Shown: piece after piece, positions 18,876 through 28,333 of the stretch
How positions within the stretch are numbered: the stretch's first letter is position 1
How the letters are laid out: every line of letters starts with the position of its first letter
From: a bacterium A37T11
GTDB lineage: Bacteria > Bacteroidota > Bacteroidia > Sphingobacteriales > Sphingobacteriaceae
DNA length: 64,000 bases
Direction of reading: 5' to 3'
Assembly: GCA_900109895.1 (NCBI GenBank)
Contig: FOBR01000003.1
Span: 1 to 64,000 of the forward strand
The notes under the pieces: model-generated
What the model saw: the letters and a program-made list of their open reading frames with translations, nothing else
What the model was told of the DNA's origin: nothing
Database searches by the model: none
Position numbers and translations under genes: made by a program

Positions 18876-19976
18876 ATGAATAAGGAACAGGCAGAAGCGT
18901 TATTAGCTAAATATTTGGACGGCAAATGCAGTGAGGAAGAAAAGGCCTTACTTGAATCCTGGTATTTAACCTATGAGAAGAAAAACCTGCCGGCCCTTAA
19001 CGACAACTACCGCCGGCAACAACTTGACAAGATCCGCAAATCGTTGCCCGTAAGCGGGCATAAGCTTGGTCGTATCTCCATAGTAACCCTGTTAAAAGCG
19101 GCTGCAGTGCTCTTAGCAGCCACTGCAGCACTCTATTATTATTTACCGTCACACCATATGGGACAGTCATCCACAAAGTTTGCCCAAGATATCCGGCCGG
19201 GCAGCAACCAGGCTATTCTCACGCTAACAGATGGCCATAAGATTCATCTGGACTCGACACAGAACGGCATTATCATCCATGCCCAACAGATCAAATATAC
19301 CAACGGAAATGCGGTCCCTGGCGTCAGCCTACCTGGAGCGGATTCGCTACTATCTTTAACCACACCAAAAGGTGGCCAATATCAGGTCATCCTGAATGAT
19401 GGGACCAAAGTATGGCTCAATGCCGCTTCCACGTTGAGATATCCTGCGAGGTTTACCAGTGGAAAAAGACGTGTAGAGATTAACGGAGAAGCCTTTTTTA
19501 ATGTAGCCCAAGATCAATCCAGTCCATTTGTGGTTGTTGCAGGAGATCAGCAAGTACAGGTATTGGGCACCTCCTTTAATGTGAATAATTATGATAATGA
19601 AAACCAGGCTCGGACTACGCTAGTAGATGGAAGCATCCGTGTCGGCCTGTCTGCAGCCCAACATTTTCAATGGCTACACCCGGGGCAGCAAGCCCGTATA
19701 CAGGGCCAGCACATACAAATTGATGCCGTAGACTTAGATGAGGCAACCGCCTGGGTAAAGGGCTATTTTAAATTTGCCGGCGAGGATATTTTCAGCATCA
19801 TGAAGCAGCTGGGACGCTGGTATAACATTGAGATCGTCTATCAAGGCCAAATCAGCGATCACTTTTCCGGCCGTGTCTCCCGCTACAAAAACATCAGTCA
19901 AGTGCTCACTATGTTAGAAGAAACCGGAGCCGTTCATTTCACCATTCAAGGTAGGAGGATTATCGTGGAACCATGA
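18876..19976 (+). CDS. FecR-type anti-sigma factor (cassette 1)
   Basis: Inner-membrane anti-sigma factor of 366 residues that holds the preceding sigma factor and senses the STN domain of the following SusC. Order: N-terminal cytoplasmic domain (EQAEALLAKYLDGKCSEEEK), one membrane helix (about 70-90, ISIVTLLKAAAVLLAATAAL), the periplasmic FecR domain (LTTPKGGQYQVILNDGTKVW through FNVNNY) and the C-terminal DUF4974 domain (FSGRVSRYKNISQVLTMLEE). It sits between sigma and SusC, and a hairpin follows its stop. Confidence 0.93.
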   Translation: MNKEQAEALLAKYLDGKCSEEEKALLESWYLTYEKKNLPALNDNYRRQQLDKIRKSLPVSGHKLGRISIVTLLKAAAVLLAATAALYYYLPSHHMGQSSTKFAQDIRPGSNQAILTLTDGHKIHLDSTQNGIIIHAQQIKYTNGNAVPGVSLPGADSLLSLTTPKGGQYQVILNDGTKVWLNAASTLRYPARFTSGKRRVEINGEAFFNVAQDQSSPFVVVAGDQQVQVLGTSFNVNNYDNENQARTTLVDGSIRVGLSAAQHFQWLHPGQQARIQGQHIQIDAVDLDEATAWVKGYFKFAGEDIFSIMKQLGRWYNIEIVYQGQISDHFSGRVSRYKNISQVLTMLEETGAVHFTIQGRRIIVEP

Positions 19977-19985
19977 CCCCATAAA

Positions 19986-20021
19986 AAAACCGGTCAGGCC
20001 GTAAAGCCCGCTACCGGTTTT
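19986..20021 (+). terminator. Hairpin between fecR and susC (cassette 1)
   Basis: AAAACCGGT pairs with ACCGGTTTT across an 18-base loop, 9 bases after the fecR stop. It looks like a terminator or attenuator separating sigma/FecR from SusC transcription. Cassettes 2 and 3 have hairpins in the same place. Confidence 0.65.
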
Positions 20022-20111
20022 CATTCAGATCTGTAGTATAAACGAATAAGCGGACGCCCACCATCCTCGAAAAATGAAGGCAACCGCATCACAAACCCAA
20101 ACGTTAAACAA

Positions 20112-23100
20112 ATGTACAAAGTTTATCCCTATTTGTATGCTCCACCGGGGCACATAGCCAAAATATTGCATATTATGCGGCTTATCATTATTTTCGTATT
20201 AATAGGCTTCCTTCAGGTAAACGCCAAGAGCGGGTATGCGCAAAAGATCACGTTGTCCTTGCACGATGCCCCTTTGCTTACTGCGTTTGACCAGATCAGC
20301 CTTCAGAGTGGTTATGACTTCATTGTTACTGATAAACTCATGAAAGAAGCCAGGGCTGTCAGTATCGACGTCAAAGACGCCAACTTGGAGCGTGTGCTTA
20401 AAAACATCTTTCAGCATCAAAGCCTTACCTATGTTATTGGGGACCATCGGGTCATTATCCGTAAAAAAGAGAAAGACCTCATTGATGAGGTCAAAGACTA
20501 TTTTATGGGTGAGGATACAGATGCACCTCAGCAACGCATCGTTCAAGGGACTATTGTGGATAGTTTGGGAAAACCGTTAAAAGGTGTTTCCATTCAAATA
20601 AAGAAAACCAACATGAAAATCTTTAGCGATAGCGAGGGTAAATTCAGCATGATCGTCCCTTCAGACCATGAGACACTTATTTTTAGTTATATCGGAATGC
20701 AAAAGCAGGAGATCAGTGTCAATGGAACTGAAAAAAATCTGTACGTAGTGTTGAAAATTAGCGAAGAGGTGTTGGAAGACGTCGTTGTGACGGGTTATAC
20801 CACCGTGCGCAAATCGAGCTTTACTGGTACGTCTACACACGTAACCAAGAATGAAATCCTTAAAGTAAACCCCCAGAACCTCATCAGTGCCCTGCAGGTA
20901 TTTGACCCTTCTTTCCGAATCAGCCCTAACAACCAGATGGGCTCTGATCCCAATACGCTGCCTGAATTCTACATTCGCGGCCGCTCTGGCCTGAGCAGTG
21001 TCACTGAGCTAGATAAATTACAGTCAAGTGATGTGTCGCAGTACTCGCTTTCCAACAACCCTAACCTACCCATTTTCATTATGGATGGTTATGAAGTGCC
21101 CATGCAAACGGTGTATGACTACGATATCAACCGTATTGAAAGTGTCACCATCCTCAAAGATGCTGCTGCCACGGCCATCTATGGTTCCAGAGCATCAAAT
21201 GGTGTCATTGTCATCGAGACCGTTGCACCCAAACCCGGCAAACTCAGGATTTCTTACAACCTCAACACGGTTATTACTGCCCCCGACCTTTCAGCCTATA
21301 ACCTCATGAACGCGCCAGAAAAACTCAATGCCGAAGTGGCGGCCGGGCTTATTGATCCCGTCAATCCAAAAACAGGTCTGACATCCGATTATTTTAGTCG
21401 CCTTAATTATTACCGCGGGCTGGTGGCCAATCTAGCCGAAGGCATTAACACCGACTGGCTATCGCAGCCCCTGCAAACCGATGTGAGCCTGCGCCATAGC
21501 CTGTATCTGGAAGGTGGGGTGGAATCACTGCGTTTCGGGGTTGGTTTGAACTACGACGGTCAAGACGGAGTGATGAAAGAGTCTTCCCGAAACCGTATAG
21601 GTGCCGACTTCAAAATCGACTATCGCATGAAAGGGATTCAAATCAGCAACCAAGTAAGCTTTAACCAGACCCGATCTCAGAATTCGCCCTATGGCAACTT
21701 TGGCGACTATACTAAGCAGCAACCCTATTATACACCATATGACCTGGAAACGGGTGAATATGTCAAAACGCTTCCATCGAGTTATGGAGCCGGCCTTACC
21801 AGCGCAAATCCGTTATATGAAGCTACGCTTGGCAATTTTGAAAAAAGCGGCTATAAATCGTTTACCGATAATTTATCGTTGAATGCTTTGTTCTTTAAAA
21901 AACTCCAGTTAAGGGCTCAGTTTTCCATCAAAAATCAAATTGATAACGGCAAGACATTTGTCGATCCCAACTCAAGCCGGTACCTGTACACCACCACCGA
22001 CTATTTTATGAGGGGCGAGCTAACTACCAATACTGCCGAATCCTTTAGCTGGAATACCAATGTGGTACTAAACTACGCCAATACCATTAATGGGCATAAT
22101 GTGAACTTCTCTCTGGGGTATAATGCTACCGAGGATAAGGCCAATAACACCAATTCCTTCTTTAGGGGATTTCCATCGGCCGAACTGCACGACCAGAAAT
22201 ACGCTCATGAAATCGTCAATACCCCCGCTGTGCAAGACAAAATCTCCAGGCTTATGGGCACATTTATGTTTGCCAACTACACCTATAAAGACATTTACTT
22301 GGCCGATGTGTCTGCGCGGCTGGACGGTTCTTCTGAGTTTGGTAGCGACAACCGTTTTGCTACGTTCTGGTCTTTGGGTACCGGTATCAATTTTCATAAA
22401 TATGACTTTATGAAATCGGTTACTTGGTTGCCAATGGCACGTATTCGTGCTAACTACGGCCAGACAGGCAAAAACAATTTCCCGCCTTATGCGGCCCGAA
22501 CCACCTACCAGGTCATGCTTGATTACTGGTATCCCACTGGTATCGGCGGCAAACTCTATTCCATGGGCAACAACCAGCTGATGTGGGAAAAGGCTAATAC
22601 GCTAAACATCGGTATGGACTTGAATGTCCTTAACCGCGTCATTATAGGCCTTAACTGGTATGACAAGCGCACCAAAAATCTCATTACCGATATGACCATC
22701 CCATCATCCACTGGTTTCACCAGCTATAAAGAAAATGTGGGTGAGGTCATGAACCGTGGATATGAGATCGACCTGAACGTATCGGCCATCAAAGAGCATG
22801 ACTTTAACCTGGACCTGATCTTTCGGGGAGCACATAATAACAACCAGATCGTCAAGATCTCTGATGCCATGAAAGAATATAACGATCGTGTGGATGCCTA
22901 CTATGCCGATTATTATGCCAATGCCACCAACCAAACCAATCCGAAATTTGCCACACCGCTCACCAAATATGTAGAGGGAGGATCAGAAACCTCCATTTTC
23001 GGCATGCGATCGCTGGGTATTTCGCCCGCCACCGGTCAGGAGATGTTCATGAACCGCGACGGTCAGGTGACGTATACATGGAACTCTGCAGAACAAGTGA

Positions 23101-23573
23101 TCATCGGTAATCGTGAGCCCACGCTGAACGGGTCGTTTGGCATCAACCTGCGATATAAGGCTTGGACACTTTACAGCACGTTCCTGTATGAGTGGGGTGG
23201 CGATGAATACAACTCGACACTGGTAGGGCAGGTAGAAAATGTAGATGTATGGGAAGTCAACGCAGACCGGCGGGTCATGGACCTCCGTTGGCAAAAACCC
23301 GGTGATATCACCATGTTCAAATCGATCAAAGACCGGTATAACGTTACTTTGCCTACCTCCCGGTTTGTACAGAAAAACGATAATCTTACCTTCAATTCCA
23401 TATCGCTGGGCTATACCTTTGGCCATGACCTCGTCAAACGATGGGGGCTTAGCATGCTACGCATGCAGGCCGGCACTAACGACCTGGCCTATTTTGCCAC
23501 GATCAAACGGGAGCGTGGGCTAAGCTATCCTTACGCCCGGACATTTAACTTCACCTTAAATGCCAGTTTCTAA
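20112..23573 (+). CDS. SusC/RagA-type TonB-dependent receptor with STN domain (cassette 1)
   Basis: Outer-membrane active transporter of 1153 residues. The N-terminal signal lies around residues 22-45 (MRLIIIFVLIGFLQVNAKSGYAQ). The STN signalling domain follows (about 46-115, DAPLLTAFDQISLQSGYDF ... HRVIIRKK), then a carboxypeptidase-D regulatory repeat (GTIVDSLGKPLKGVSIQIK), the TonB-box/plug (EVLEDVVVTGY; ITRNRIESVTILKDAAATAIYGSRASNGVI-like block) and a 22-strand barrel ending in an aromatic residue (FTLNASF). The start at 20112 leaves a 20-residue extension before the signal; the Met at 20175 is an alternative. It works with the SusD gene 17 bases downstream. The STN domain implies ligand-dependent signalling to FecR. 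The ligand is unknown. Confidence 0.94.
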   Translation: MYKVYPYLYAPPGHIAKILHIMRLIIIFVLIGFLQVNAKSGYAQKITLSLHDAPLLTAFDQISLQSGYDFIVTDKLMKEARAVSIDVKDANLERVLKNIFQHQSLTYVIGDHRVIIRKKEKDLIDEVKDYFMGEDTDAPQQRIVQGTIVDSLGKPLKGVSIQIKKTNMKIFSDSEGKFSMIVPSDHETLIFSYIGMQKQEISVNGTEKNLYVVLKISEEVLEDVVVTGYTTVRKSSFTGTSTHVTKNEILKVNPQNLISALQVFDPSFRISPNNQMGSDPNTLPEFYIRGRSGLSSVTELDKLQSSDVSQYSLSNNPNLPIFIMDGYEVPMQTVYDYDINRIESVTILKDAAATAIYGSRASNGVIVIETVAPKPGKLRISYNLNTVITAPDLSAYNLMNAPEKLNAEVAAGLIDPVNPKTGLTSDYFSRLNYYRGLVANLAEGINTDWLSQPLQTDVSLRHSLYLEGGVESLRFGVGLNYDGQDGVMKESSRNRIGADFKIDYRMKGIQISNQVSFNQTRSQNSPYGNFGDYTKQQPYYTPYDLETGEYVKTLPSSYGAGLTSANPLYEATLGNFEKSGYKSFTDNLSLNALFFKKLQLRAQFSIKNQIDNGKTFVDPNSSRYLYTTTDYFMRGELTTNTAESFSWNTNVVLNYANTINGHNVNFSLGYNATEDKANNTNSFFRGFPSAELHDQKYAHEIVNTPAVQDKISRLMGTFMFANYTYKDIYLADVSARLDGSSEFGSDNRFATFWSLGTGINFHKYDFMKSVTWLPMARIRANYGQTGKNNFPPYAARTTYQVMLDYWYPTGIGGKLYSMGNNQLMWEKANTLNIGMDLNVLNRVIIGLNWYDKRTKNLITDMTIPSSTGFTSYKENVGEVMNRGYEIDLNVSAIKEHDFNLDLIFRGAHNNNQIVKISDAMKEYNDRVDAYYADYYANATNQTNPKFATPLTKYVEGGSETSIFGMRSLGISPATGQEMFMNRDGQVTYTWNSAEQVIIGNREPTLNGSFGINLRYKAWTLYSTFLYEWGGDEYNSTLVGQVENVDVWEVNADRRVMDLRWQKPGDITMFKSIKDRYNVTLPTSRFVQKNDNLTFNSISLGYTFGHDLVKRWGLSMLRMQAGTNDLAYFATIKRERGLSYPYARTFNFTLNASF

Positions 23574-23590
23574 CCACAAACAAGAAGACG

Positions 23591-25093
23591 ATGAAAAATT
23601 ATCAATCAACGGTTTTATTGCTTATATGCGCCGCAGCACTACTTACTTCCTGCAAGAAATGGCTGGACGTAGACTCTGATACCAATGTTGTTCAAGAAAT
23701 TCTTTTTGATAAACACGACGGTTTCTACACGGCGGTAAATGGTGTGTATTTGTTACTGGGGCAGCCCGAACTGTACGCTCGTGAACTTACCTGGGGTGCG
23801 GCAAGCGCTCTGGGAAATAATTATGATATCAGTACAGCCAGCAAAGTGCCTAAAAAATACGTGAACCTAGCCACGAAAGACTATTCTACCAGCGATAACA
23901 TCGCTACTACTGATCCAATCTGGGAGAAAGGCTATAATGTCATCGCAAATTGCAACAACATCCTTTCGCACCTGGAACAAAAAGATTCCAGTTTTTTTCC
24001 GCTAGGACAGCTGGAAAAAGACTTGATCCAGGGAGAGATGCTCGGGGTGAGGGCCATGATGCATTTTGACCTGCTCAGGCTGTATGCTCCTGCTCCCAAA
24101 GCCGATGATGGCAAGCTGTATATACCATATGTAAGCAGCTATCCACAGAAAGCTACCCAGCACCTCACCGTTCAGGCCACCTTAGACAACATCATCAGAG
24201 ACCTCGAGCAGGCCAAAACCCTACTCGCAAAAAACGACACGCTGGACAATACCAATAACAACGTCATGAAATCCCTGCGTTACCGGTTCATTACGATCAT
24301 AGACAACTTGCCCGGAGGGCTATTTTTTAGCTATCGAGGCTATCGGATGAACTATGTTGCTGCCTCGGCCTTGTTGGCTCGGATCTATTTGTGGAGGGAT
24401 AATACTGGTGATAAAGCAAAAGCGTATGACTGCGCCAACAGTGTTTATCACCTTGCAACCGACGAAGGCTGGTTTACGTTTACCTCGTCTTACAATTTGC
24501 AGACTAGTGATCCGAATAACATTTATCGAAAAATGTTTGATGATGTCCTGCTTTCTGCCTATAATAACACGCTGCCAGACATCTATACAGCAACGAAAAG
24601 TTTTAATGAAGCTTTCACGCTAAGTAACACAACCACCCTGTTTGGTAGCGATCTGGATGATTTCAGGCTGCTGTACCTTATGGATGGCACCACCAGCAAA
24701 ATCTCTCGTCGGTGGGAGCCTATCGTTACCACAGCCACACTCAGCCAGGAAGTGGCCGCGCAAACAAAAATGGCACCCATCATCCGCCTCAGCGAGATGT
24801 ACTATACCCTGTGCGAATGCCTGGCCGAAACAGACCTGCCCAAGGCCATTCAGTTGCTCTCTACCCTGCGTACAGCTCGCGGTGCAAAAGCACCCCTCAC
24901 TGTTAGCAGTAAAGCCGAGTTTCTGGAATTGCTTTATAACGACATGACGCGCGAATTTATGACTGAAGGTCAAACTTTCTTCCTGTATAAGCGGCTCAAC
25001 CGACCTATCTTTAATGGCGCTGTGCCCTTAGACATGACCGGGCGGTATGTATTGCCGCTCCCGCATAGTGAGGATGCCTATATTAACCTATAA
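23591..25093 (+). CDS. SusD/RagB-type nutrient-binding lipoprotein (cassette 1)
   Basis: Surface lipoprotein of 500 residues that caps the SusC barrel and captures substrate. A lipoprotein signal is present, with Cys in LLTSCKKWLDVDSD, the common SusD start. The TPR-like helices include MMHFDLLRLYAPAP and the conserved YYTLCECLAETDLPKAIQLL. The protein ends in the family's C-terminal segment (RYVLPLPHSEDAYINL). It begins 17 bases after susC and abuts the next gene. Confidence 0.94.
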   Translation: MKNYQSTVLLLICAAALLTSCKKWLDVDSDTNVVQEILFDKHDGFYTAVNGVYLLLGQPELYARELTWGAASALGNNYDISTASKVPKKYVNLATKDYSTSDNIATTDPIWEKGYNVIANCNNILSHLEQKDSSFFPLGQLEKDLIQGEMLGVRAMMHFDLLRLYAPAPKADDGKLYIPYVSSYPQKATQHLTVQATLDNIIRDLEQAKTLLAKNDTLDNTNNNVMKSLRYRFITIIDNLPGGLFFSYRGYRMNYVAASALLARIYLWRDNTGDKAKAYDCANSVYHLATDEGWFTFTSSYNLQTSDPNNIYRKMFDDVLLSAYNNTLPDIYTATKSFNEAFTLSNTTTLFGSDLDDFRLLYLMDGTTSKISRRWEPIVTTATLSQEVAAQTKMAPIIRLSEMYYTLCECLAETDLPKAIQLLSTLRTARGAKAPLTVSSKAEFLELLYNDMTREFMTEGQTFFLYKRLNRPIFNGAVPLDMTGRYVLPLPHSEDAYINL

Positions 25094-25105
25094 TTGAAAA
25101 CGTCA

Positions 25106-25807
25106 ATGAAAAAGTGGATTATTTCTTTCCTTCTATATGGCTGCTACATGGCCACTTCCTGCAAGGAAGACAAGCTTGAAACCTATCATGCAGCCAACTA
25201 CGTACAATTTGCCGACCCGTCGTCAGATTCAGTCACCGTGGCCTTTGTGTTTTCGCCTGGCAAAGATACAATCAGCGTACCTATGGTAGCCTTCATGTCG
25301 GGCCTGGCCGGCAATCAAGCAACGCCATACGCCATCAGCGTAAGTAGCACAGGCACTACCGCAGAAGAGGGACGTCAATATACATTACCTGCCGTCACCT
25401 CGTTTGAGCCAGGCCAGGTAACGGATACCAGCAATGTGTGTTTTTTTCGTACGGCAGACATGCAGCAAAAAGCCTTTCGGCTTGTTGTACAAGTTGCTGC
25501 CAATGATCATTTCCTGCCCGGAGACTTAGCCTATCAGACCAAAACCTTCATTGTGCATGACATGATTGCACAGCCCGCCTGGTGGAATGCTGACATCATC
25601 AAAAACTACCTGGGTGCCTATTCAGACCAAAAGTACCGGTTGCTAATCGAGCAGACCGGGGTGAGCGACTTGGCAGGTTCGTCTGTGAGCGAGAAGAGAG
25701 CTGCAGCTATTCAATTAAAGTATTGGCTGGCCCGGGAAAAGGCTGCCGGTCGTACTGTATGGGACAATGCCAACAACCAAGAGATGACTGTACCTGTAAA
25801 AGGATAA
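25106..25807 (+). CDS. DUF4843 domain lipoprotein (cassette 1)
   Basis: Exported lipoprotein of 233 residues with Cys in CYMATSCKED. The body fits the DUF4843 pattern: NYVQFADPSSDSVTVAFVF near the start, then a beta-sandwich with YAISVSSTGTTAEEGRQYTLP and a C-terminal tryptophan-rich segment (AQPAWWNADIIKNYLGAYS). An open frame extends four codons upstream to a TTG at the SusD stop, but the ATG at 25106 is the better start. It always travels with SusD in this type of cassette and is presumably an accessory surface protein; its function is unknown. Confidence 0.82.
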   Translation: MKKWIISFLLYGCYMATSCKEDKLETYHAANYVQFADPSSDSVTVAFVFSPGKDTISVPMVAFMSGLAGNQATPYAISVSSTGTTAEEGRQYTLPAVTSFEPGQVTDTSNVCFFRTADMQQKAFRLVVQVAANDHFLPGDLAYQTKTFIVHDMIAQPAWWNADIIKNYLGAYSDQKYRLLIEQTGVSDLAGSSVSEKRAAAIQLKYWLAREKAAGRTVWDNANNQEMTVPVKG

Positions 25808-25826
25808 CTCCACAATATTTAATCAG

Positions 25827-27365
25827 ATGAAGACAAACTTATTTATCCTGTTTTTAATTTGCGTAGCTGGCTTACAGTCGTGCTATAAGGACAAAGGCAA
25901 TTACGATTATACCAAACTTCCCGAAGTCCAGATTAGTATGACCGATGCCCCGGCCAATGGATATGTTGGTGAAAGTTATACCTATGTGCCGGAAGTGATT
26001 TTTGAAAATCCCAACGATTCAGTGTATTATAAGTATTGGTGGGAGTATACTAGCAGCCTCAATGCCGATGGCAAACCGCAGGTACAGGAAGGGAAAAAGC
26101 TGAACTATATACCCACCAATACAGGTAGGTTTGGATGGCAATTTTGTATGCAAGACACCAGAAACAATGTAGTCACCTCAGGTAGTTTGTATATTACGGT
26201 CACGGCAGCCTTTAATAGGGGTTGGCTGGTGCTGAGCAATGACAACGGTCGCTCGGTCGTGTCCTTCATCCGGCCTCAGTGGAACACCACTCCCGATGGT
26301 GGAAAAGTACGTGAATATGTACCCTATATTGATCTAAACAAAGAACAGGCGAGCCTTGGGACCAACCCAACGGGTCTATATCAAGCCTTAAAAAGTACAG
26401 GAAGTATCGTGCTCCTAAAACAGGAAAGCGGCCCTGTTTGGCTGAATGGCAATTCGTTCCTGCCCGAAGTGCTCCTTAACGATGAATTCCTGGGAGGGTC
26501 GCCAGCTGGTTTCCAATTGAAAGACTATACGGAGTGCAGCTATCTGGGGGTAGCGCTTGCCAAAGACGGCAGGCTGTTCTCGCGTTATATGGCCAGTACC
26601 GCAGGTTATTATACCGACGACATTATGAATTTTCCGACGGAATACTATGGTGAAATCGTGCATGCCACCTCTCTGATCCCCCTTACACCATTGGTAGGTG
26701 TTTTCGGGCTGTATGATGAACAGAAGAAAAGAGTGCTTTGGATCAACAATGACTACTTTTTCCCTAACAGCGTTTTCCCCTCGGTGATGAGCGCCAGTGG
26801 CGACTATCTGGATTTTGCCCATTTGGATGACAAAAGAATCCTCTATTGTAGCACCACTTCGCCCGCACTGGCTAACGCTCCCCTCACTACTATCTATAGC
26901 AAAGGCGGCCAGTTTTATGTCCAATCGGCACAAGCCACATTTAACCGCACGGCCATGCAGAATGTGACCCTCACGGTTAGTAAAGACAAGCTCTTTGCCG
27001 GCAACGACCTCATTACGCAAAACAGCAAATTCTTTATGCTTGAAACTCGGCCTTACTTGTTCTTTGCAGAGAAAAACAATGTTTACTGGTATGACCTGAA
27101 TACGGAAACCGTCCATAATATTTATACCTTTCCAGCAGGGGAGAATGTGGTGGCCATGGGAACTAATCCGCAAGAGTCTGAGTTGGGAGTTACGTTGGAG
27201 AACGGCACCTTTGCCACCCTTGACATTGCCAACGATCAGCTGTACGCCAATCACAAGATATGGGAAACCCATGGTATCCCGGGCAAGGTCATCGACCTTA
27301 AGTACAAGTTTGACAACGGCACAACCTATGCCAACCGGGTTAGGATCACTTCTTATTGGGATTGA
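25827..27365 (+). CDS. PKD-like family lipoprotein (cassette 1)
   Basis: Lipoprotein of 512 residues, Cys in GLQSCYKDKGNYDY, the hallmark start of the Bacteroidota PKD-like family. After it comes an Ig/PKD-like sandwich (VGESYTYVPEVIFENPNDSVYYKYWWEY). The remainder looks like a propeller-type domain, with repeated beta-strand motifs such as WLVLSNDNGRSVVSFIRP, FFAEKNNVYWYDLNTETVHNIYTF and ELGVTLENGTFATLDI. A paralogue of identical length (512 residues) ends cassette 2. It is probably surface exposed and may help bind substrate with SusD. Its stop is 31 bases from the ABC ATPase start. Confidence 0.82.
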   Translation: MKTNLFILFLICVAGLQSCYKDKGNYDYTKLPEVQISMTDAPANGYVGESYTYVPEVIFENPNDSVYYKYWWEYTSSLNADGKPQVQEGKKLNYIPTNTGRFGWQFCMQDTRNNVVTSGSLYITVTAAFNRGWLVLSNDNGRSVVSFIRPQWNTTPDGGKVREYVPYIDLNKEQASLGTNPTGLYQALKSTGSIVLLKQESGPVWLNGNSFLPEVLLNDEFLGGSPAGFQLKDYTECSYLGVALAKDGRLFSRYMASTAGYYTDDIMNFPTEYYGEIVHATSLIPLTPLVGVFGLYDEQKKRVLWINNDYFFPNSVFPSVMSASGDYLDFAHLDDKRILYCSTTSPALANAPLTTIYSKGGQFYVQSAQATFNRTAMQNVTLTVSKDKLFAGNDLITQNSKFFMLETRPYLFFAEKNNVYWYDLNTETVHNIYTFPAGENVVAMGTNPQESELGVTLENGTFATLDIANDQLYANHKIWETHGIPGKVIDLKYKFDNGTTYANRVRITSYWD

Positions 27366-27396
27366 TTCGGCCCTATATACCTAATAAAAGAATACG

Positions 27397-28326
27397 ATGA
27401 ACATACCCATTTTAAAAGTAACCCACATATCGCATCGCTACAGCGTGCAGTGGGCCATCCGCGACATTAGTTTTGAACTAACCCAACACGGCATCTATGG
27501 CCTGCTGGGTTCAAACGGCGCTGGTAAATCTACCACAATGAATATTTGCTGCGGTGTACTCAATCAAACCGAAGGTACCGTTGAGATAGATGGTATTGAC
27601 CTGCGCAAAGAACCCGAAACGGCTAAACGGCAGATCGGGTTTCTGCCGCAAAACCCACCTCTGTATATGGATCTTACAGTGGATGAATACCTAACGCATT
27701 GCGCGCACTTGCGATTAGTGGACCGAACCGAAGTTCGGACTGCCGTAGGAGAGGCCAAAGAACGTTGTGGCATCAGCCATTTTGGCAACCGGCTCATCCG
27801 CAATCTGTCTGGAGGTTATCGGCAGCGGGTGGGAATTGCTCAGGCCATCATTCACCGACCGAAGCTGGTAGTATTGGATGAACCGACCAATGGCTTAGAT
27901 CCCAACCAAATTATTGAGGTACGGGGCCTAATAAGGGAGATTGCAGAAGACCGGGCGGTGATTTTTTCGACCCATATTCTCAGCGAAGTGCAGCTGCTCT
28001 GCAAAGAGATTAAGATGATCGATAGCGGCCGGATGGTATTTGAAGATACCATGGACGCGTTTAATAATTATGTAGAGCCCCACAGCCTGCTGGCCCGCAT
28101 GGACAACCCGCCACAAGAAGCGGCCCTGCTGGCAATTCCTGGCGTCAGTAAGGCCGATTTCCTAAACGAGCGGCTCGTCCGCATCTATTTTGACAACGAA
28201 CATGACATAGCAGACCGGGTCATCCTGAACAGTGTACAGCAAGGCTGGAAATTGCAAGAGATTAATTTTGAGAAAAGTTCGCTCGACGAAATCTTTGCAC
28301 AACTATCCAATAAACAGAAAAAATAA
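27397..28326 (+). CDS. ABC transporter ATP-binding protein (GldA/NosF-like)
   Basis: Cytoplasmic ATPase of 309 residues. Walker A is GSNGAGKST (38-46), the Q-loop is FLPQNPP (83-88), the signature is LSGGYRQRV (137-145), Walker B is KLVVLDEPTNGLDP (156-169) and the H-loop is FSTHILSE. The C-terminal 70 residues are the regulatory extension common to ABC-2 exporters and GldA. It precedes the permease/auxiliary fusion by 7 bases and follows cassette 1 closely, so it is probably co-transcribed with it. In gliding bacteria GldA pairs with GldF and GldG; here the same architecture is attached to an uptake locus, so a gliding role is not implied. Confidence 0.9.
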   Translation: MNIPILKVTHISHRYSVQWAIRDISFELTQHGIYGLLGSNGAGKSTTMNICCGVLNQTEGTVEIDGIDLRKEPETAKRQIGFLPQNPPLYMDLTVDEYLTHCAHLRLVDRTEVRTAVGEAKERCGISHFGNRLIRNLSGGYRQRVGIAQAIIHRPKLVVLDEPTNGLDPNQIIEVRGLIREIAEDRAVIFSTHILSEVQLLCKEIKMIDSGRMVFEDTMDAFNNYVEPHSLLARMDNPPQEAALLAIPGVSKADFLNERLVRIYFDNEHDIADRVILNSVQQGWKLQEINFEKSSLDEIFAQLSNKQKK

Positions 28327-28333
28327 GGCTATT

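Noticed and set aside
22983-23426. 147-residue open frame antisense to SusC of cassette 1
   Set aside because: Shadow of the receptor gene; no start signal, domain or independent promoter.
26415-27272. 285-residue open frame antisense to the PKD-like gene
   Set aside because: It lies entirely opposite a well-supported lipoprotein gene, has no family features, and its composition mirrors the sense codons.
28232-28333. Extended N-terminus of the GldF-GldG fusion
   Set aside because: It would overlap the ABC ATPase by 95 bases and put a hydrophilic stretch before the membrane start MRTIIRIAKLE; the ATG at 28334 fits the operon.
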